This document shows, piece by piece, positions 6,870-10,599 of a DNA stretch of 10,599 bases; the stretch's first letter is position 1, and every line of letters starts with the position of its first letter. This stretch comes from Methanosarcina sp. Lineage in GTDB: Archaea; Halobacteriota; Methanosarcinia; Methanosarcinales; Methanosarcinaceae. The DNA lies in assembly GCA_017883485.1 (NCBI GenBank), contig JADGNM010000057.1:1-10599 (forward strand), written 5' to 3'. The notes beneath the pieces were generated by a model. The model was not told the origin of the DNA and did no database searches. It saw nothing but the letters and a program-made list of their open reading frames with translations. A program made the translations under genes and the position numbers.

Positions 6870-8284
6870 CGAAAAGGAGCTATGCAACAGTAAACCCCTG
6901 TATCATGTGCCAGCCTATGGGAAGTGCCCTTGCTTTCAAGGGTATTGAAAATACCATGGTTCTTTATCACGGTTCCCAGGGCTGCAGCACCTACATGCGC
7001 CTGCAACTTGCCCACCACTTCAGGGAACCTGTAGACATCGCATCGAGTTCCCTCAGCGAAAAAGGAGCAGTCTACGGAGGCAGGGAAAACCTGAAAAAAG
7101 GGCTGAGAAATGTCATCAACAGGTATAACCCGAAGGTAATCGGCGTTGCCACTACCTGTCTTGCCGAAACCATCGGGGACGATGTCCCTGCGATTATCAG
7201 AGAATTCAAAGAAGAGGAAGGGATCGGAAACGACCCCGAAAAAGATATTATAATCATTCCGGTTTCTACCCCCAGCTACGGGGAGAGCCATGTAAGCGGG
7301 TATATAAAAGCCTTAGAAGCCGTTGTCAGGAGATTTGCGGAATCTCATGGAGAAGAAAGAGCCGTAAAAAACCCTAATGGGAAACTCAATCTCATCCCGG
7401 TTGAGAGCCTTTCTCCTCCAGATGTACGGGAACTCAAAGAGATTCTTGAGGCGACTGCAGGCAATTACATTTTCCTGCCAGATATTTCCGAAACATTTGA
7501 CGCTCCTCTGAGTGATAATCTCCCAAAAATTGCTCAAGGAGGCACCCCACTTTCCGAAATTGCGGATATGCCGAACAGCCGGGCGAGCTTTGGCCTGGGC
7601 ATAGTAAGCAAGAACCTGGCACTGGAATACCTGAAAGAATCTTATGGTATGCCCGGATACAGCGTTCCAATACCAATAGGGCTTTCAAAAACGGATACTT
7701 TCTTTATGGAACTGGTTAATATCCTCGGCTGCCCGATTCCCGAGAAATACCAGAAAGAGAGAGGAAGGCTCCTGGATGCCATGGTGGATGTGCACAAGTA
7801 TCTTTATGGTGTAAAAGCAGCGGTCTACGGGGATCCTGATATGGTATTTAGCCTCACGACATTCATGCTCGAACTCGGGATGGATCCGGTGTTGGTAGCC
7901 ACCGGAAGCAAAAGCCGGGACTTTGGAATGATGATCGGGCAAATATTCGGAGAGATAAGACCGGAACTCGCACCTGTGGTCCTGGATGGGATTGACTTTG
8001 ACAGTCTTAACGACGCGGTCAGTAACTGTAGCCCGGAAATCCTTATAGGAAACTCGAACGGGAGATACATTGCCAAAGCCCGTGGTATTCCTCTTGTGAG
8101 AGTCGGCCTGCCAATCCACGACAGAGTAGGCGCACAGCGTATCCTTACTGTCGGATACAGGGGAGCTCTGGAACTATTGGACCGGATCACGAATACCATT
8201 CTAGAAGCGACTGATACCTTTACCGCACCTGTACAGGCTGAACCGGCAGCATATGATGGTCTGAGGTTTGAGAGGAATGTATAG
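6866..8284 (+). CDS. nifN: FeMo-cofactor scaffold protein NifN
   Basis: NifN is the beta-chain-like partner of NifE in the FeMo-cofactor assembly scaffold. The 472-residue product is a NifK paralogue: it starts close to the NifK pattern (NPCIMCQPMG against NPAKICQPIG in NifK). It has cysteines at Cys12 and Cys15, Cys40 (HGSQGCSTYMR) and Cys98 (TTCLAETIGDD), and later TPSYGESHVSGY and TFDAPLS-type segments shared with NifK. Position after nifE, and the extra cysteines with less conserved beta-chain catalytic surroundings, favour NifN over a second NifK. GGAGAGG (6852-6858) precedes the ATG, which overlaps the nifE stop. It is the last gene of the nif operon; no clear T-tract terminator follows. 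Confidence 0.95.
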   Translation: MTKRSYATVNPCIMCQPMGSALAFKGIENTMVLYHGSQGCSTYMRLQLAHHFREPVDIASSSLSEKGAVYGGRENLKKGLRNVINRYNPKVIGVATTCLAETIGDDVPAIIREFKEEEGIGNDPEKDIIIIPVSTPSYGESHVSGYIKALEAVVRRFAESHGEERAVKNPNGKLNLIPVESLSPPDVRELKEILEATAGNYIFLPDISETFDAPLSDNLPKIAQGGTPLSEIADMPNSRASFGLGIVSKNLALEYLKESYGMPGYSVPIPIGLSKTDTFFMELVNILGCPIPEKYQKERGRLLDAMVDVHKYLYGVKAAVYGDPDMVFSLTTFMLELGMDPVLVATGSKSRDFGMMIGQIFGEIRPELAPVVLDGIDFDSLNDAVSNCSPEILIGNSNGRYIAKARGIPLVRVGLPIHDRVGAQRILTVGYRGALELLDRITNTILEATDTFTAPVQAEPAAYDGLRFERNV

Positions 8285-8345
8285 AGTAAATGCAATGGAT
8301 TATTATCGCAAAAAACTGATACAGCGCCAGCGCAATGGATTTATA

Positions 8346-8589
8346 CATAGCATAAAGCTGACGCTTCCAATCCTCGCAGTGCTATCTGTTTCGCACACAT
8401 AACTAATGCCGAAAGAGGGCAGAAAGACAAATGTAAAATAGTATGTACGGTCCCTATTAGCAAACCAATTTCCTACCTAGTAGCTTTGATAAGCGCATCT
8501 GAGAATAAAAAGCTCAGGAATTTGTAGATTTTGTAATCGGAAGTAAATGACAGGATATTATGATAAAATATGTCCTTAAAGCTCCCTGA
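8346..8589 (+). pseudogene. modA: Decayed C-terminal fragment of modA (molybdate-binding protein)
   Basis: No open frame spans this stretch, but joining frames gives a ModA-like C-terminus. His-Ser (8346-8351) is followed, after a one-base loss, by KADAS (8354-8368). The same frame continues to CTVPISKPISY (8444-8476) and LISASENKK (8486-8512). A second one-base loss at 8513-8514 leads to QEFVDFVIGSK (8515-8547), a TGA where glycine is expected (8548-8550), then QDIMIKY and KAP with a stop at 8587-8589. The order KADAS, VPIS-P-Y, ALISASEN, QEFVDFV, GQDIM-KYGFKAP is that of periplasmic molybdate-binding proteins. About 80 of roughly 260 residues survive. Two frameshifts, a nonsense codon and a missing N-terminus make this a true fossil. 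It sits just before modB, where modA belongs. Confidence 0.75.
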
Positions 8590-8768
8590 ATGTAAAGATT
8601 GGAAAATTAAACCCATAGAATATAAAAAATAAAATGGAATAGATAAACTTAAAGCAAAGCAGCAGGGAAGAACATCGGAATTAAAACGAAAACAAGGAAG
8701 AGAACCTAGAAAAGGATAAAATATTTTAAGGACCCAAAAACAGAACCTGAATCTCGAGAAGGGATTTG
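8590..8768 (+). other. A-rich spacer before modB
   Basis: No gene is seen here. The sequence is purine- and A-rich and has two TATA-like elements, at about 8618-8635 and at 8715-8728. No ACCGG-type nitrogen operator like that before nifH is visible, so modBC may not be under the same control. Confidence 0.5.
8715..8728 (+). promoter_or_regulatory. Candidate TATA box for modBC
   Basis: GATAAAATATTTTA lies about 45 bases before the modB ATG. A start site about 25 bases downstream would leave a short leader that includes the GAAGGG Shine-Dalgarno at 8758-8763. The call rests only on composition and spacing. Confidence 0.4.
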
Positions 8769-9434
8769 ATGGAAACGCTTCAATTGATCATAAGCCCACT
8801 TCTGCTAACGCTCAAAATTGCCACTATTTCAACCTTATTCGTGGCAGTGCTCGGGCTTTTGATTGCATATCTGCTGGCAAAAAGAGAATTTCCGGGAAAG
8901 CGGCTGGCTGATATACTCTTTACCCTGCCCGTGGTTCTGCCTCCGACAGTGACAGGATACATCCTTGTGCTCTTGCTAGGGAAAAACGGGATTTTGGGAA
9001 GCATTTTTTTCGCAATTACCGGGGGCGGGATACTGTTTACCTGGCAGGCTGCTGCAATTGCAGCTTTTGTCGTATCTCTGCCACTTATGGTGAAGACCGC
9101 TTCATCTTCCATAGGGGCCGTCGATAGAAGCGTTGAAGAAGCGGCCCGTATTTTGGGAAGAAATGAATTCGAAACAGCGCTCTTCATAACTATTCCCCTT
9201 GCAAAAAAAGGCATAATCGCAGGCTGTGTCCTGAGCTTTGCAAGAGCTGTCGGAGAGTTCGGGGCAACCCTAATGGTTGCAGGAAATATCCAGGGAAAAA
9301 CCAGCACTATGCCTCTTTCCATCTATGGGGCATACCAGGCAGGGAACAACGAGCTTGCTAACTTGCTTGTGCTGATCTTGATCGCCATATCCCTCATAAC
9401 TATTGCAGCTACCAGTAAACTGGGAGAACAATAA
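8769..9434 (+). CDS. modB: Molybdate ABC transporter permease ModB
   Basis: Inner-membrane channel subunit of a molybdate (possibly tungstate) ABC importer. The 221-residue product is strongly hydrophobic with about five membrane segments (roughly 8-36, 48-70, 83-106, 148-170, 197-214). It contains FTLPVVLPPTVTGY (51-64), characteristic of ModB, and the permease EAA loop EEAARILGRNEFETALF (123-139) ending in ITIPLA, which contacts the ATPase. RAVGEFGATLMVAG (159-172) is another ModB/CysT-family hallmark. I take ATG 8769 rather than the adjacent TTG 8766; GAAGGG (8758-8763) lies 5 nt upstream. modC follows after 22 nt. The modA expected upstream is only a remnant, so the binding protein must be encoded elsewhere. 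Confidence 0.92.
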   Translation: METLQLIISPLLLTLKIATISTLFVAVLGLLIAYLLAKREFPGKRLADILFTLPVVLPPTVTGYILVLLLGKNGILGSIFFAITGGGILFTWQAAAIAAFVVSLPLMVKTASSSIGAVDRSVEEAARILGRNEFETALFITIPLAKKGIIAGCVLSFARAVGEFGATLMVAGNIQGKTSTMPLSIYGAYQAGNNELANLLVLILIAISLITIAATSKLGEQ

Positions 9435-9456
9435 AAAGGACTGGAGAATAAAGGGA

Positions 9457-10587
9457 ATGACTGTTGAGGTTGACATCGAAAAGAAATTCTACGGAAGGAA
9501 AAACAGGAAATGGAAAGAGAAAAAGCCAAGCTTTTCAATGCACTGTAGCTTTGATACCGACTCCGAATTCGCAGTCCTGTTCGGATGCTCAGGCTCAGGA
9601 AAAACCACGGCTCTCCGCTGCATTGCAGGGCTTGAGAACCCGGACGCAGGAACCATAAGGATAAACGATAAACTGTATTTCGACAGCAAGAGGAAAATAA
9701 ATCTGCCCCCTCAGAAGCGAAAAATAGGGTACATGTTTCAGGAAAATGCCCTTTTTCCGCACATGAATGTGCGGCAAAATATAGAGTTCGGGCTCAAAGG
9801 CCTGGGCTTTATGGAGAAAGCGAGTAGAGTAGACGAGATGCTGGGCCTTGCAGGAATCGAAGAGCTTGAGTTTGCATATCCTGGCGAACTCTCCGGCGGC
9901 CAGAAGCAGAAAGCTGCGCTTGCACGGGCTCTTGCTCCCAGTCCGGAGGTCCTGCTCCTGGACGAGCCCTTTTCATCCCTGGACACCGTCGTCCGCCTGA
10001 AACTGAGAAAAGAACTGCGGGCGATCCAGAGGAGGCTCGAGGTTCCTGTAATTTTCATCACTCATGACCCTGTAGAAGCCTTTACCATGGCAGACAGGAT
10101 AGTTGTTTTTGACAATGGCAAGGTGCAGCAGCTAGGCTCGCCTGAGGACGTATTTTATCATCCGAAAACCCGCTATGTGGCAGAACTGGTGGGATTCTCT
10201 AACCTCTTTGACGATGCTGTTGTAGAAAGGCATGGGCAAAGAGATGAGTGTACCTTCCTCTGGTCCCTTGGTACGGAGATTACCGCTCCCTACATCAGGC
10301 GGATGGCAGGAGATAGAGTTAGCTGGGGAATAAGGCCTGAGAATATTGAGCTTGTGAATAGCGAAAATGCCCACTCAATCAGGAAAGAGGACAGGAAAAA
10401 CCTGCTCAATGGTGTGATAAGGAACATCGTGAACAAGGGCACCAGCCGGATAATGTCCCTGAAATTGAAAGAAAGCGAAGCAATTCTGAATGTTGAGGTT
10501 ACAAATCACATCTTCGACTCTTTAAAAATAGGCACCGGAGAGGAATGCATGGTGAGGATAAGGACTTCGGATATGATTGTCTTTTGA
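9457..10587 (+). CDS. modC: Molybdate ABC transporter ATP-binding protein ModC
   Basis: This is the cytoplasmic ATPase that drives ModB. The 376-residue product has Walker A GCSGSGKTT (43-51), Q-loop glutamine Gln95 (YMFQENALFPHMNV), the signature LSGGQKQK (145-152), Walker B VLLLDEPF (165-172) and the H-loop His203 (FITHDPVEAF). The C-terminal part after about residue 250, with WGIRPENIEL (290-299), is a TOBE/Mop-like regulatory domain that may sense bound oxyanion. The signature has Lys instead of the commoner Arg (GGQKQK), which is tolerated in the family. The frame stays open upstream to 9403 inside modB, but ATG 9457 has GGAG (9443-9446) at a good distance and gives the normal N-terminus. 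A tungstate or sulfate ATPase would look similar; pairing with ModB and nif favours molybdate. Confidence 0.9.
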   Translation: MTVEVDIEKKFYGRKNRKWKEKKPSFSMHCSFDTDSEFAVLFGCSGSGKTTALRCIAGLENPDAGTIRINDKLYFDSKRKINLPPQKRKIGYMFQENALFPHMNVRQNIEFGLKGLGFMEKASRVDEMLGLAGIEELEFAYPGELSGGQKQKAALARALAPSPEVLLLDEPFSSLDTVVRLKLRKELRAIQRRLEVPVIFITHDPVEAFTMADRIVVFDNGKVQQLGSPEDVFYHPKTRYVAELVGFSNLFDDAVVERHGQRDECTFLWSLGTEITAPYIRRMAGDRVSWGIRPENIELVNSENAHSIRKEDRKNLLNGVIRNIVNKGTSRIMSLKLKESEAILNVEVTNHIFDSLKIGTGEECMVRIRTSDMIVF

Positions 10588-10599
10588 GTCGAGTTGCGG

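Noticed and set aside
6470..7291. 273-codon minus-strand frame across the nifE/nifN junction
   Set aside because: The plus strand encodes recognisable NifE and NifN with conserved cysteine motifs; the antisense product has no recognisable domain and no start signals.
8295..8402. 35-codon frame (starting MDYYRKKLIQRQRNG) with a basic start and a hydrophobic stretch like a signal peptide
   Set aside because: It lacks a Shine-Dalgarno sequence, and its hydrophobic part is the out-of-frame reading of the modA remnant, where the better-matching frame gives KADAS. Its upstream half may be modA sequence too, but I cannot show it.
8499..8517. CTGAG-N9-CTCAG inverted repeat as a possible terminator
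   Set aside because: The stem has only five pairs, no T-tract follows, and it falls inside the modA remnant, which explains the sequence better.

Overview
The window is archaeal and very probably from a Methanosarcina. It carries the methanogen-type nif operon in the order nifH, nifI1, nifI2, nifD, nifK, nifE, nifN, with two PII-like regulators between nifH and nifD. Spacers are AT-rich, genes are preceded by purine-rich Shine-Dalgarno sequences, and TATA-box promoters are visible. The genus call rests on recognising the proteins and gene order, not on a database search.

Layout. Bases 1-642 form a long AT-rich non-coding leader with repeats, T-tracts and a compact nifH promoter: a palindrome next to a TATA box, then an imperfect ACCGG...CTGGT dyad of the NrpR-operator type. 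Bases 643-8284 hold seven nif genes, all on the + strand, with short gaps or overlaps (nifI2/nifD overlap 1 nt, nifE/nifN overlap 4 nt). The one sizeable gap, between nifK and nifE, holds three copies of a 14-nt repeat. nifE is split as sequenced: its natural start and good Shine-Dalgarno lie in another frame, and one extra C in a five-C run separates them from the body of the gene. Bases 8285-8768 contain no intact gene, but about 8346-8589 reads as the decayed C-terminal third of modA, with two frameshifts and a nonsense codon. Intact modB and modC follow (8769-10587).

How the genes work together. NifH delivers electrons to the NifDK molybdenum-iron protein. NifEN is the scaffold on which the FeMo-cofactor is finished. 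NifI1 and NifI2 are the 2-oxoglutarate/ammonium-responsive switch acting on NifDK. ModBC imports molybdate for the cofactor, but the binding protein expected beside it is only a fossil, so ModBC must use a binding protein encoded elsewhere or be losing its function. nifB, nifV and nifX are not in this window.

No wholly new system was found. The most notable observations are the split nifE, the modA remnant, the two dyads in the nif promoter and the phased 14-nt repeat before nifE.
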